A stretch of DNA of 53,440 bases from Neelides folsomi (lineage: Eukaryota > Arthropoda > Collembola > Neelipleona > Neelidae). Below the pieces are notes generated by a model that was not told the origin of the DNA, did not search any database, and worked only from the letters and a program-made list of their open reading frames with translations. Below, one piece after another: positions 38,851 through 52,704 of this stretch. The position numbers and the translations under genes are program-made. The first letter of the stretch is position 1. Every line of letters begins with the position of its first letter. The DNA lies in assembly GCA_034687125.1 (NCBI GenBank), contig JAQGBZ010000405.1, forward strand, positions 1-53,440, written 5' to 3'.

Positions 38851-41800
38851 AGCCCAGACATTTTCACCACCAAGAAAACTTTACACAACATGGAAAATAA
38901 ATGGGACGCCATTAGTTGGGTTTGAAACGACCCAAACCATATTTCTCAGCCCATCTCATTATAGGCAATATACCTCCCTTCATTTCTACATGATTAGTCT
39001 AATGGTTTTTTCGAATTTAAGGTTAGATCGAAGGTATGGCTAAGACTTTTAAACGTCAGGATATGAGCACTTGCATTGTATGCAATTCATTTAGAATTTG
39101 CATACTCTGGTCAATTTTCTATAATTTTATGCAATAACAAGGAATATTTTTAAACTACTTCGTTTGTACTTTAAGCGAAATAATCTGGATATTATTTCAT
39201 TTGCGTGGCATAATTTGTTTGGAATTCTGTCAAATATTAGGGATTGAAATTTTGTTTAGTGTATTGAAACATTTGATTTATTATGACCACGGCGCATATC
39301 TTATCATTAATTGTGAACTATAAGGAAATTGCTTGAATAAATTCGCATAACTTGCAACTTTTCCTAGAAATTAATGTTGATAAATGATTAAAGAGAAAAA
39401 TGAATTGTGGTTTGCGACGGCATTATACTTTATTGTTCTATCTAGAAATTAAAATTTAGTATTAACACCATGTTTAATATTTGTCATAATTAACTGTAAA
39501 TATTCGTTCTTCTGAAGTCTTTTGTAAATATTATTACGATAAATTATATTTTAGCTTCTAATTAACATAATTGGTCTGAACTTTGCGCACATCAGGATAA
39601 ATATCCTAACTTGTATTGACATTAAACCATTGTTGAAAATTTATTGGGTAATTTTTAAAATAATATTTATGTATCTATTACATTTTATGCTGACTAATTC
39701 CGTTGTCTTTTCCTTTAATTGCGCAAACATTTTGTAATATGTACAGATAGCTGTCTTTTATAATTATCCTTTGAGAACTTTATTAATAATTAATAATCCA
39801 ACTTTTTCGATGATGGAATAATTGTTTGGTTGGTTGCATAATTTAAGTTTCGTAGATATTCTTCATTTGAATTAAATTGTTGAGATTTTAAAAAGGAAAA
39901 TACAATAAATGCTTTGAGTTCATAGGATTTTCACACCCAACGTCATGTTTATATTATGTACCTACATATCTGTACTTCAAAAACTGATAGTAAATGATAA
40001 TTGATTAAGGTTCAGTGAAGATTATACTTAATTGTCGTTTCATTCAGGGTCAAAGATTTCAGGATGTGTTCATCACAAGTAAATCCTATATTTATCGGCA
40101 TATTGTCCGATTTGATTATGAAGGAAGAACTCATGTTCAAGTTTTTATATTTTTATCCTAGTTTGCTACATTTTCTTTAAGTATTGCTAAACATTGATGA
40201 GATTATTAAAATGAATATCGTATTTTTTTACTTAATTGAATGCTTGAGGTAGGTTAGTTTAAGTAAAGCATATTTCTGGTCTATCTATGTAATTATTTGG
40301 CGGAACTTTTAACTCAAACGAAATGAAACTTTGGTTTTATCTTTTTCATGTCTACTAGTAATGCTCGATCGTCGTAATTATCAAATTTCATGTCATTCAT
40401 TTTAATATAGGAAAAGAACTAATAAAATTTGTTTTCTATTTGTTTCTCATTAGGTTTGACCTTGTTGATTAAACCCCAAACACACTTTTAATTTGCAAAT
40501 CGAGTAACTTTAATGACTAACATTAAGTTCTTAATCCTTACGGGACATTTCAATTATATAAAATATTTATTTAATACGCACCCTCTTACTCGTATATTGA
40601 ATAACTATAAATGAAATATTTTAATGTTTTTCAGAATCGTTTTTCTATTCTCACAATTTATAATCTTGTGGTTAAAAACGGGTCGTTTTTATTACATCAG
40701 CTTAGTGAGCTTTACTTTGTTATCTTGGGCGTAGTACTCAGAATAGTGTAAATACGAAGTGTGATAAAGTGAAGGAGTTTTAAATAATCTTGAATCTTCA
40801 TATAATATTAGTTTAGTCTTTTTATAGAGGTAATTTAATCCTTGTCTGATCAATCATTGGGTTTTGAATTTCCGTTTTTAAAGAGTTTTATGTAATAAGA
40901 CACTCTCCAAATACTTATAGCAATGATGATGATTTTTCTTTTCTCAAGAGTAAACATTTAAATAATAAACGATCAAATAAATGCTCACAATACATTAGTA
41001 TTTGTATATAATATAATTTATATGCATGTATATGTGAACAAAATTAAAAAAACAATTGCGTATTTGTTAGAGAAGGAATTTGTTTATCCTTTTACATGAA
41101 GAAACCTTTATGTGCGTATTATGTTGTCTATAAGAATGTTATGAGAATTTATACAATTTTTAGTTCATCATTGTTACGTGTTGTTTGTGTATTTAATAAA
41201 CATAAGTTTACCAGTTCTTACCTACCTAGTATCTATCTACAAGTATTTGTGTATTTGGTATTTGGATTAAAACAAAGGATGGACTTACAACAGGTTTATA
41301 TTTTCCTTTTCTCACTCGTCGGTGACGTTCTATCTTAATCTACTCGGAAAGTAAAGCCTTGGTCATAAAACATTTTGTTAGGCATTAAAGCTCATTAAAG
41401 CCATTTTCACATTCTAATTATGTGGAGAAAGGAAGTATTTAGTAGAAGGTGTAATTAAATGGTTAAGGGTTGTATTGAGAAAAGCCTATGTTTATCGACA
41501 CGGGTAATTTTGTAGATAGTGAAGACAACTTTACAAAGAGCTTCCTGTGTAACGGCTTCTTGATTTATTTAGTTTGTCTGTTTACTTAAATTGGCCCTGG
41601 ATGTAACCATTTGTATATAAAATTGTAAATCTCGTTTCTGTCAAACATCTTTTTCGCAATCCGTCCAAGTTCAGAAGTTCAATGTCTAGGCTTCCTATAT
41701 ATAGAAGTAAGAGAAATATAAGGTAGGATAAACAGAGCCGAAGATCATAAATAAAGTTCACTCTTTTGACGAAGACAAGATCTGATAAATGCATTCTTCA

Positions 41801-42400
41801 AGCTTCGCTCCCAAAATGAACATGACCAGGTTCATTAGTTCAAAATCTTCTAAAGATTTCAAACTCGTGCCGACTTTCCTTTCAAAACGAATGTAAATTA
41901 ACATTTTTGATTATGAACAAATTTATGGAGCATTAAGGAGGAATTCTCAATTACCAATGTTTACGAATAGTATGAGAGAAGGGTACAAATATTTATTTTT
42001 AGCAATGGACGTAACTTCTCTCTACTTACTATTGCGAAATTGATTGCTATTTAATAGATATTTAAGTGCCTTTCATTTAATAGAGGAAAATTTAAATATC
42101 CATGCACGCACATGTTTACAATGCGAGAACACATGAGGAAATAATTGTTTTTAATTGTACAATACATCTGTAGAGGAACATCTTTCATTAAAAGCCGGAA
42201 TCTAATTTTTTCATATTAAACGTGAAAGAAACAATGCGACAATACCTCAATATTTTACTTTTTTATGAGCATAATAATATATTGAAGTAAGTGAAACAAC
42301 CTTCGAATAAGCATATATTATTTCAATGGTAAATTATATTGGGGGAAAGGACAGTACTTATAAAAATTTGAGCATATATCGTGAATAGTGAATAGTCGAG
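38851..42400. other. AT-rich gene-less block
   Basis: Nothing recognised apart from AT-rich sequence. Open frames (41096-41338, 41582-41794) are short and low in information. Confidence 0.5.
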
Positions 42401-44649
42401 GATAAAAATAAATACGAAAAATGCATGGGTTGAATGCCAATTGAGTTTCTTTAGTGAGAGTGGGGAGCTATTTTGTGAAGTACACATGCATCATGAATGT
42501 GAAATGAAGGATGAGGGGGAGAGGAGGTACAGAGGAAGATGATGGATTCAATTGATGGTTTTTGAGGAGGGTTGGAATTTAATAGAAATAATTTGTTTTA
42601 AATAGCAATAGCAATGAGAAAGGATCACTTCAAAGGAAGGACTGCCATAATATTCATGCGCTTTTTATACAATAAAGTAGATGGATGAAGAGTGGATTTA
42701 TTAACTAAATAAAAATTGAACGAAAGTTGCAGCATTAGCGGTTGAGTTGGGTAGGTTGATGAGAAGGATCTAAAAGTATTTGGTTGATCATTCATGAATG
42801 TTGAAAAAGGGAAATAATGGACAATTCTCGTGATGAGAGGGTGTTAATAAATGTTGCGGAGAAGTAACATGGATGAGGCATATTCTGTATAAGCTCCTCT
42901 TACCTAATCATTACTTTTTTAAATTAGGATTGACTCGAAAAATGCAATGGTATTTCCTAAATTTATAATCCCAGAACATCAGATCCCACACCTTGAACAT
43001 TTCAATTCAAGTTTTAAACCGTTGAGTTTTCGGTTAATACAAATAATCTTTACGAAGAGGACAAACGCCTGAAAGATGTCTTCAAGAGAACTTGTGTGCC
43101 AATCTGATAGAGTGAGAGGAATAAATTCCTCAGTCAGATGAAAAGGAATGTTGATGCGAAGGAGCGCATTACAATATGATGAGAAATGGGTTAGAGCAGA
43201 GTCGTGGCATGCCCGCGTCAAATCAACTCTTAAGTGGTGTATGATCTCATAGAGAGGATAAAAAAATTAGGAGTAGAATCGTGATCGAGTGGGTGTTCTG
43301 TGTGTAATTCCATGCATTACACGACATAAAGTGCAAAAAGAGAACATCGTCTCGTTTATTTTCTTTGAAACAGGAGCTTTGATTTGGAAGGTGCTTACAT
43401 TACGATCCTACCCATAAGTTTACATGTTGGGAAGTTTACCTTATGTATATGTGTTTGCTATTGCATAATGGATTAGTTCAAGTCGTCGTTTGAGATTTGA
43501 AAGGATTTGTGGAGAAAGTTTTATATATTCTAACTGATGCGGAGTTTTATGAGGTGTTCTATCTTCCTCTCGCGGCTCTTTATATCTCTTCTCCTTACAT
43601 ATTATCTGATGTTGGCGGAATTTTTTCTCTTCAATTTTTTACGCGAAATTGAATGCCTCTCCTCAAACTTGGTTTAGAGATGTTTAAGGGAGGGAGGAGA
43701 CAAGTGATGAAACGAGTTGCATGTTCGACTTGCCTTATGTTTAAATTTCAAGTTTACGCTTCCAGCCCCTCAAATCAATTGTTGGAGCTGAGATGAGAAT
43801 TGTGGGCTTTATTGATGCTATTGTAATAGAGTTTTAGTTCTAATGTGTCCACCTGTATTTATCAACTGTTGCTTTTGCCTCAAGTGTGATATGAAGTTCG
43901 AAGCTCCTGGGGGAGTTTTCAGCCGGTTTTGTTGGTCTCTGTGGCTTTGTTCATTTGTTCATTTTGTGAGTGGTTATACATAAGGTAGATCTAATATTCG
44001 ACTCATATCATATGATATCATAGACGATTTGAGACCTGGAGCATCTTCTCTTCAATGCTGCTTCGTTAAAATCTCCGCCACCGCATTCTTGGAGATGCCA
44101 ATTTGTATTCGTGCATTCATCCTTTTGGCTTTGAGCAAATATCTCCTGGACCAATTTTGACTCTTGTTCACTCCTTGTTCTCTCTCTTTTCATTCCTTCT
44201 GATTGAGCCAGGTGGGTTTGGAATGAAGATGCATCAACTTATAGGCGTCGTCTCATATTGCTTTGAACTCTCTCAGTCAGTCATAAGCTCAGATTGAGGT
44301 GAGTCGAACGTATTAGGGACGCACGGGGTGAAACGCCGAGTGACACTTCAATATTTGAAGTTCGTTTAAAAACCTCGAGAGGTATTTGATAATATACATA
44401 ATCGTTTGTTGTTACATGGTTTGCTTCAAAGAGACGGTCACTCGTATTTGATGAGCATGATGATAAAAGATATCAGCGAATTTTATCAATTTAAACTCCC
44501 TCTCCTCTTGAACCGTGTTAAAAGATTACGCTTCCGATTGATTGAGCAGGAATTGACGAGATTCCTCCTTCTGATTACAGTGGTTATTTTTTCCCCTCTC
44601 GCCTTCCCTCCATCATCATTTTTTACTCACGGTTGAATTGCTATTGCAG
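42401..44649. other. non-coding region just upstream of the MARCKS/Akap200-like coding start
   Basis: Mixed composition without a recognisable protein. A donor-like GATTGAG/GTGAGTCG (GT at 44299-44300) could end an untranslated exon that splices to the acceptor at 44647-44649. A strong pyrimidine tract lies before that acceptor (about 44586-44646). Confidence 0.35.
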
Positions 44650-44762
44650 GCAGACAGACAGTGAAGTAGCCGCTGGTGAACATCCGAGTCACTCTTCAGC
44701 TACTCGAAACCTCCACATCGTTGCAAATTATTCATCCGTTTGGAATTTTAATATAATCAGAC
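44650..44762 (+). other. 5' UTR part of the first coding exon of the MARCKS/Akap200-like gene
   Basis: Begins after a TATTGCAG acceptor with a long pyrimidine tract, and leads into the ATG at 44763. An acceptor here means that at least one untranslated exon lies further upstream. Confidence 0.5.
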
Positions 44763-46023
44763 ATGGGTGCAAAGACGAGCAAATCAGCCAACATTACTTC
44801 GTCGCCGAAAAAAGATCTTAAAGAAGCAGTCGTTGCTGTGGAAGAAAATCACGTATTGAACGGAGATGCAGGAAAGGGGGATGCAAACCACGTTATTGAG
44901 GTAAGTTTCCAACATTCATCCCCTTTTCTTTTTACACATTTTTCATGACCATAGACAAATTCTATTTCTTTATGTCCCATAAATCTTTTATTTTTTAACT
45001 AGCAAGTACTTAATTTATCCTCTATTGATTTTATGAACCATCAACTGTCCTCCTTTTTTATGTTTATTGGGAACCTGTTCGTGGAATTTTTAGTTGTCCA
45101 GTAATTATACTTGTCTTGTTAAATGAGATTTTTATCAAAAAATAATTTTTTAATTAAATGTTTACATTCTAATGTACATTTTTTCGAAGGTTCGTTTTAT
45201 ATTTGATATTTATACATGCAATGAGTAAGCTTAACGATCAAAGGAACTCTTCCCTTGTAAGTATTAGAAATGCAGATGGGGAAATTCAAAGGAGAAAGAA
45301 GTTTAATTAATGTCGGTGAAAGTTTTGAAGTTGAAAATCAAATTATTTCATTGCTTATCCCAAGATGAGAAAAAGTTGGGCTCACCCTCCCTTTATGTTG
45401 TTTAATTGTCAATTTTCCTCTCTTTATGAGTTTTATTAACTCTACTTGTTATTCCGAGTTGGTACACATTTCCTGAGGCGAGGAAGAGGAACTTTTATTC
45501 TTATTGGTAAACCCAAGCGAGAGAACAAGACGCCTTTTGTTGATGTTTCTGAAGAGGCCATGAAGGCGTAGGTTCTCGAGGTTTTGAAGAATCAATTCTC
45601 CCTCTAATGCTCTCAATGGGCGTAAAAGACGGTCTCAAGTGGACCATTTGTGTGCAATCTTGTTCATAAAAACTCACTCTCATTCCAACGAGATGATTAA
45701 ATTTTACGCCATTCGTCTTCCGTCCCTTTACTCCCACCTTAAAATATTTATGGGTCTTTCAGGTGGCCAAGGATGAAGTTAAGGAAATAGTGAAAGAAAT
45801 GGCTCAAGAGGCTGTCATCGAAGTGAAAGAAATGGCCAAGGAAGTGATTGAAGTTGTCAACGGAGGAGCCGATGAGAATAAAACTCCAACCAAAGAGAAG
45901 GAGGAAAAGGAAGAGAAGAAGAAAGTTCAGAAGAAGCGATCATTCCGACGATTCAGTTTTCTCCGAAAAGATAAAAATAAGTCGAAGGAAGACAAACTTA
46001 AAAATGGAGAAATCGCCCCCGAG
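44763..46023 (+). CDS. MARCKS/Akap200-like myristoylated membrane scaffold, N-terminal exons
   Basis: Two coding exons, 44763-44900 and 45763-46023, both ending in phase 0, give 133 residues with no stop before the final donor, so the protein continues in unseen exons or ends six codons into the intron (VSPI then TAG at 46036-46038). MGAKTSKS fits N-myristoylation (Gly2, Ser6, Lys7). Residues about 50-78 form an amphipathic helix (EIVKEMAQEAVIEVKEMAKE) of the type that binds PKA RII subunits. Residues 98-121 are a MARCKS effector domain: basic, with phenylalanines and two candidate PKC serines, KKRSFRRFSFLRK (Ser106, Ser111). Known relatives bind membrane, calmodulin and actin. The order fits arthropod Akap200, but conserved sequence outside the effector is too low to separate it from other MARCKS-like proteins, so I give no symbol. 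Confidence 0.85.
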
Positions 46024-49000
46024 GTAAGCCCCATTTAGCACAATCTTTTACCAAAAGCTTTTTTGACCATTAAGGTCATTATTGATCAATCGAGCGTGTG
46101 ACAAATCGGATCAATTCGTTATTGAATAACGGCATTAGGGTTAAATCAATTTGGAGTCATGAACATGAGGGCATCATTAAATTATTCAATGACTGTGATT
46201 CAAACCAGTGAGTCTTAAGTTAAATCAAAGTTGATTATTCAACTTTTTCACGGTAATTTAAACAACATAAGTACATAGCAAATGAGTCGTTGTTGTTTTT
46301 TCTAATGAATGAAGGAAGGATGAAAGTTCGTATGATTGTGAAATTGTAAACAAGGAAAAGGGACATTGGGCTCTTGGCCCATTTGTCAGCCAGTACTCAG
46401 TAAAATGGATGATGAATTCATTCAATTGTAATAACATGGGTCCAAAGTATAATTCTATGATATCATAGGAGAATATAATGTACATAGGATGCTACTTATT
46501 CAAATACTAAAACTTGTTTATCCGGGACGAAAGAAGAAAACAAATTAGTGCGAGAAATATTCATTGAGAAGGTTATTGAAGTTGAGAGAATGACAAGGGA
46601 AAAAATTCTTCTACTCGACCTCCTTGTCTTGATGGAAATTAATGAAAAAAGTAGGGAATTGTCGTGTCTTCGTGTCTTGTATCTCAATGCCTGGAGATTG
46701 GAAATTGCAGTGGCTGAGTGAGAGAGATTGCATTTAAGAGGAGGAGATTGTGAGAAGGGCATTGGATTACCCATGAAATTACAGGGAAAAGAACAACTCA
46801 GTCCAATGTTCTCTTGTATAATAATCTATGATGAGTTGGAAAAGGTAGGCACCACAGTCGGCCACTCATCCATGGTCTCCGCGGTGCGAATAATATTTCC
46901 CTCTTAAATTGGACTGACTCGAGCTGAAACGCTGTTTGAGTAGTTTGAGGGTTGGATGGACCTAAGTCGTTTGATATTGTAATATATAGGAACGACCAGA
47001 TGCGATTCTCGTATTACTCTCCTCGTTGAGATACCGCCGTAGGCCATGAGAAGAGGGTGGAAAGGGAGGAAGCTTGAGAGTTCATTCGGCTTTTTTAAAT
47101 TTAATTTCCTCCTTTTAGATGTAGGGACAAGGGGTGAGGAATAGTGGAAGTATCGATTGGAATTATCTAGCTCAATGGTCAACTCTATACATTGGATGCA
47201 TTTTATGTATAGTTTTAATATATGGCCCACTTGTCCCGCTGGGCATCCGTTGAGATAATTCTCTTTCCCATTATTTTATTTTTCTATTTAGCGTCTACTC
47301 TGAGGTCGGGTCTCTGTTTAGCTCCCTGTGTTCATTGACCATAGAGTTGGATGTTGGAGACAGGGGATAAGAGTACGAGGGAGTTCTCTCTATTATCCAC
47401 TGTCGACGAACATAACCTCCGCTCCGTTGTGAACAAAATGAGAGAGGAAAAAGTATAGGGGGAAAATAGAGTCACTTCCGGCCTTTCCGAATGATACACG
47501 CAAATGTTAAGCAGGGAAAAAATAATTTATCAATTTGTGCCCTTCTCGTCCTGAAAGCTCAAAACTACATTTCGTGTGTTCACCGGTGGAGTTGGACGTG
47601 AGGGTGTCTGTAAAATGTTTACCCTACTCCTCATCCTCTCTTGCTCCTTCATTTTCTCCTATTTTGGATTGAAAAACGAGTTTAGAGAATTTTTGCTCAC
47701 CCTTTTAAAATTTGAACTCTGGATCTTCTTCATTAAAATCCTCTATGGTTTTCTCTGTAGTTTGAAGCGCAATTGGCCAATGGTTTTAAGATAAGCTGTG
47801 GAGCATTACCAACACGCTGACTTTTTTAATGTCTATTGTTTTGATCTTGAAAGGGATCATTAGAGCATCTCACAATGCCTCCTTTCCTTATTAGAAAATC
47901 AATAGAATATTTATTCCATTCATTTAAATAAATTGATCAGACAATGGGTCTTATGGTCAGAACTATGATGTGATCTTGTAAGATGAAACGTATGGTTATT
48001 AATTGGATATGTTCTTTTTATGATGGACTCATCTTCTGATCTTCTCATATGTGAAATTGAGAAGATTTATTTAAATTATTAACATACCATATTAACCCAT
48101 TGTTGTCATTTTAAATTGTAGAAAATTTTTATCATAAATATTTGTTTATTAATTATTCTCCTTTCCTTATGAATGGAGTGGAAAGTGAAAGAAAAATGGT
48201 ATTGAAACACTCGAGGTTGATGTGCAGTTTTCGTTTCAATGGAGGACCTGTCTAATTATTCAAAGGAAGAATGTGGAGATGGAGTGAGGATGACAATGAG
48301 AAAGACATTTTTAAAGCTCAAGATTCCCTTTTAGTGAGGATTGGTTGAAAGGATACATAGTTCCCAAGATTAAATTCAGAGGCAGGAAGGGGTTGTATTG
48401 GCCACAATTGAAAGGGGCTTTCATTGTGGAGCAAGAAGGTATATGATTGCGTAGAGGAATACCATCACCTTCGGCTCTTGCATAACAAGGGTTTAATGGT
48501 GACAATAATGGATTCTCATATATTTTATCAGACGGAGTGGGAAAAGTCCCTTTAAAGCCACAAGGAAAGAAATATGCCTGGAGACCGGTGGTGTTCTTAA
48601 AGAAATTCCAAGAAGTGTCTCCTCCTCGCCCGTTGAGGGAAAGTGGATTCAGGGATGTTTGGAATAATGCGTGCGAGAGGCTATATAGAACACTTATCTC
48701 TGTCCGACCTTCGAGTCCTCATACTCCCAGCCTTGTCTTCCTTCATAGGAATTTATGCCTTTTTATGAGACTTTAGTTTAAGGCTGAAGTTTTGGGAAGA
48801 GCGAAATGGTCCCCTTCGACCCCGTGTGCTCCTCTTGCAACAAGGGAACATATATATTTTATCATGAGAAGAGGTTTAATGGGCCGGTCGGAGTGTCCGT
48901 TCTCTCTCATGCCTCACTCACAGACATCCTCAATCTTCCCCAATATTCTGGGCTCTTGTAGGAAAGAAAGGGGATTTTATGTCTCATTCGACAAAGATAA

Positions 49001-52000
49001 TTGTCTCTTTACAACCATGATTTATACGTTGGGGAATCTCCTCGAGTCGGATTTGGTAATTCAATTGTACTTCGCTCTGCGTGGTATAATTTAATATCTA
49101 TTTTGGCTATTTCGCTTTATGATTCCCTCCGCCTTGGATATTTATCCAGCTTAAATGAGCCACCCATCTCGATTCCCACCACATTGAAAATGAAATGTTC
49201 TCTCAAAATATTTATAGAATGATGGGGAGATTAAATTCCTAATTGCTGACTTTCAAGTTCTTTGAGTCAGCTCCAAATCCCTGGTTTCTCACTCAACTGT
49301 GATTCAGCTCCTACTTAAATACGTATCCTTACTTGTATCTTAGATTATATATTATGACTGAGAGTGGTCCAAAGTCCATGGAGAATTTCTTTTCGAGCTG
49401 ACGGGCTGGATAATGTTCAACCATTAAATCCCCATGTCCTGCCTATTGCGGGTCGGGAGTGGGAGAGAAACAGAGCAATTAACTACGTATTAAGTATGAG
49501 AAATCGGATCGAAACGGAAGCAGATGTTTCCTTGATGGATCTCTTCTTTCCTAAGGCCCATCATATCATCCAAAGAGCAGCTCATTTTCACCCAAGTGAA
49601 AACCGGAGTAGTTGTGCTCTATTTATAAATTGTTCTTCTTCCTGAGGTATTTTCTATGGTCTTTCACTTCCATATGTAAGGAGTAAGATTCAAAACATAC
49701 GTAAATACTTTTGTGCATTATTAGGCTTAAAAGGGGGGTTGAATGTCAAATGTATGGAAAAGAATATGGTACTCGTATTATGTGAGTAGGTATGATAGGA
49801 GTATATTTTCACTAATAGTACAAGGGGTTGGTTGTTGTTAAGAGTGTGTATAGGATCAATTACTTGTAATTGTTGAAAGCATGTTTCGATCCCTATCTTT
49901 GTAACTTATTCCAACGCTGAGTTTGACATGAGGGGCATGAAAATCAATTTATTGTAATAGAAATATATATTAAGTAGATAGATTGTGGTTGGGAGTGAGG
50001 TGAAGGTAGGAGCCTTTATTTCAAATATTTCAATACTAAGGAACCTCGTTTCTATTCAATTGTGAAGGCAAATCATTTTTTTCCTTTGAGTGATTGTCAG
50101 TGGGTTAAATAAGTGTCGGGACTGCTGTGGCCCTCAAATTAAATGGGCATATGGGGGGAGATAATGGGGGAAGATAGGTTTCATTTTAAAATTCATTCCT
50201 CCATGCATTCATAATATTCACATTGAGAAGGGAATGAGAGGAATGCATTGAATGTTGGTGACTCTCTCGAGGAGGGTTTGGAGCGACCGGCCTGAAATGC
50301 GTAAATGAATGTATGGCATCCATTTGGTGAGTTGTGTGAAACGTAATTTTTTCCTGTGTGAAAGATTAGGAGGTTCGAGAGAGAGAGGAACTCTGTGACT
50401 TGGAAGGGCTTAAGTTGAGACTCTTCCCAGTGGCACTTTCTTTGGACTCGACGACCACATCTGGTTTTATTCTTCTTCCCTCCTTCTTGTTCCTTGTCAT
50501 CTTTACTATGAATGGTGGTGGATTGAAGATCTATCCATCCGTCGAAAAGCTCCCTCGTCCCAAGACGAGTGAAATAATGGTCGAGAAGTGATGGTAGGAG
50601 GAGATCACGGAGGAACACGGGGTTGGAAACTGGACTGGATTCTGGAACTTGTCCTCCTTACTTACATTGAGCCCTTCTTGCTCACTCTCGCTCTCTCGAC
50701 CCCTCAATCTTCGGCGTAACATTACACTGCCCTCAAAGATTCCTTCTGGGCTGAGTGATCAAAGTGATTCTTCATTTCATCTTGTAGGGGCTTGACAGGA
50801 GTTTGTTGGAAAGATACACATCCCATATCTGCTCCTCACCCTCTTCCGCTCAACAACGGAGGAATCTAATGAACCAAGACATTTCCCAAGTCAAATTAAC
50901 CATTCCCTTGCCCACACTCTGATACTGGGGAGTATATAACTATTATGACTTTACGACTCAGTCTCGGTTTGTTTACTACCATTTCTCTCCCATGGACGAA
51001 AAGAAATGAAAGACTCCACTGTTTTGTCTCCCTTTGTTGGTCGAACGCTATGGAGTGGATTAGGATCGGCCTTCTCCGCTCATCCGCAACATGAACGAAT
51101 TTGAGACTCGAGGCGTGGAGTATAGTTTTGATGTAAGACACCGTCTTGAGGAATTTGAGGAGTAAGATGCGGTCGCCGCGGCTATCCTTTCATCTTATCA
51201 TATTTTATATGAGTATATATCCTCTAACTCACTCTCAGAGGCACTTGACTCTTGTGTGAGTCAGTAGGGAAGTGATGGTTGTCAACCGGTGAAGTTTATA
51301 TATTTTTCTCTCTTAAAGAGGGGAAAATTTGAAAAGAAGTCTTTACGCGATTAGTTGGAAGAGGAAAAAGCATTTCCTTTGGGAAATGTCATGGCAGAAG
51401 AGCCGCATCTACATATTGACATTGTCATGTTGAATTTTGTCGAGAAACGACCCCTTCCTGCCATTTTACTTCCGATCACTCCGACTTCCCATCCATATTT
51501 CTCCCATTTACGTGAGTTCTTGACTTTTGACTTCGGCTCTGTTTCCTTTAGACAACTCCACTATTTGTCCAAACTTTTGACTGGTGAGAGATGGGCGAGG
51601 GAGGGAGGAAAAAAGGGAGATGAAAAGGGTTGGAAAGATAGCGGAGGAAGGAAGAAGGTGTATAATGAACTTCCCCTCTCTTGACACAAAAGGGAGTTCC
51701 TTAAACTATAATCAATTCAAATGAATACATTACGAGGAAATTCGCTTTTGTCTCATGGCATTGATAAGGTGAAGAGGGCGGAGGGACATTCCGTATGGCT
51801 GTGTGGTGGTGAACGGAGATCAACTCAAAATTCCACCCTTCTGAGATTCAGCTGGCTGTCAAATTATGTCACATCTTGTCAACCAAGTGCCGTCGTCTCG
51901 TTAATGCTATCTGAGTCTTGAGAATGTCATTAAAATTAAATTAGTCCGTTGATGAAAAGCCGGTATTAGTGAGTGGGCCGTTGATCCATGAGTTATATAA

Positions 52001-52644
52001 AGAGCTTATAGAATGCTCTCAATGTAAAGCTGAATGATAATGTTCCATAATATGTTTATGGTAATTCCTAGTCTATTTCTCTCATTGAGTGAGTGGTTGA
52101 GGTTGAAGGAGAAGTTGACTTTGACTTTGTCGCACTGTTACCTCACCTTGTGGACTCTGACGATTTGGATAAATATATATTTTTTACATCCTAATATTAA
52201 TGACGAGAAGGACACCAGGATAGGAGATGAAATGGATTTCTCCTCATGAGAAACTCGTGATAGCTGGAATTCCTTTCAATCTCGCAACATTGGGATTTTG
52301 AGTAGGAAAGATTATTTTTAAACCCGAGTGATTGCTTTAGAAGAGAAGACGAGGGTCGCCACTCGTTAAAGGGAATTCCTTTAGAACATTGAGAATTCAA
52401 CGAAGCTTTCATCAATTTCCTTATTCCTATTTACAAGACAGATAATAGTGAATACTCGGCAACCTGTGAGGGCTCCCTCTCGACCTTTTCTCCGTCACAT
52501 TTCCATATGAATCACAATCTTCGTTAGTCATTTGAAAGATTCCATGAAAGTTTAGTCAGTGCGCTCGTTTCCTTACTACATCGCATTTCTTATTCATCAC
52601 TCGAAGAGAGTTAACTGTGTTAATTAATTGTGATAAATCTCAAA
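46024..52644. other. gene-less DNA downstream of the second MARCKS/Akap200-like exon, probably intron
   Basis: No exon that continues the gene can be recognised. The longer open frames (48537-48776, 48792-49094, 49364-49645, 51355-51684) have no family resemblance or consistent splice borders. The composition is mixed and similar to 30-38 kb. Confidence 0.45.
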
Positions 52645-52704
52645 ATGGATTTCTTCCGCTCTTTGTTTTCAGTTTTCAAGTCTAAAGAGGCAAAAGATAA
52701 AGAG
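52645..52704 (+). CDS. candidate alternative first exon of 20 codons
   Basis: ATG in a good context (AAAATGG) opens a 20-residue frame, starting MDFFRSLFSVFK and ending KDKE, that reaches a phase 0 donor GAG/GTAATT. Both exons of the MARCKS/Akap200-like gene also end GAG/GT in phase 0, so this could supply another N-terminus to that gene's downstream exons. Its acidic Met-Asp start lacks the myristoylation glycine, but hydrophobic then lysine-rich residues could bind membrane. Alternatives: an internal exon starting after TTTTCAG at 52674, which in phase 0 reads another frame, the first exon of another gene, or chance. Confidence 0.35.

Noticed and set aside
24310..44600. tRNA, rRNA, CRISPR array or transposase genes in the gene-poor region
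   Set aside because: I looked for cloverleaf boxes, regularly spaced repeats and recognisable transposase or reverse transcriptase motifs and saw none, though reading by eye can miss degraded copies.
48537..49645. Series of plus-strand open frames of 73-100 codons
   Set aside because: They are not linked by consistent donors and acceptors and none continues the MARCKS/Akap200-like protein in sequence character.
51355..51684. 109-codon open frame on plus
   Set aside because: No family resemblance and no supporting splice borders or neighbours; similar frames occur by chance throughout these mixed-composition blocks.
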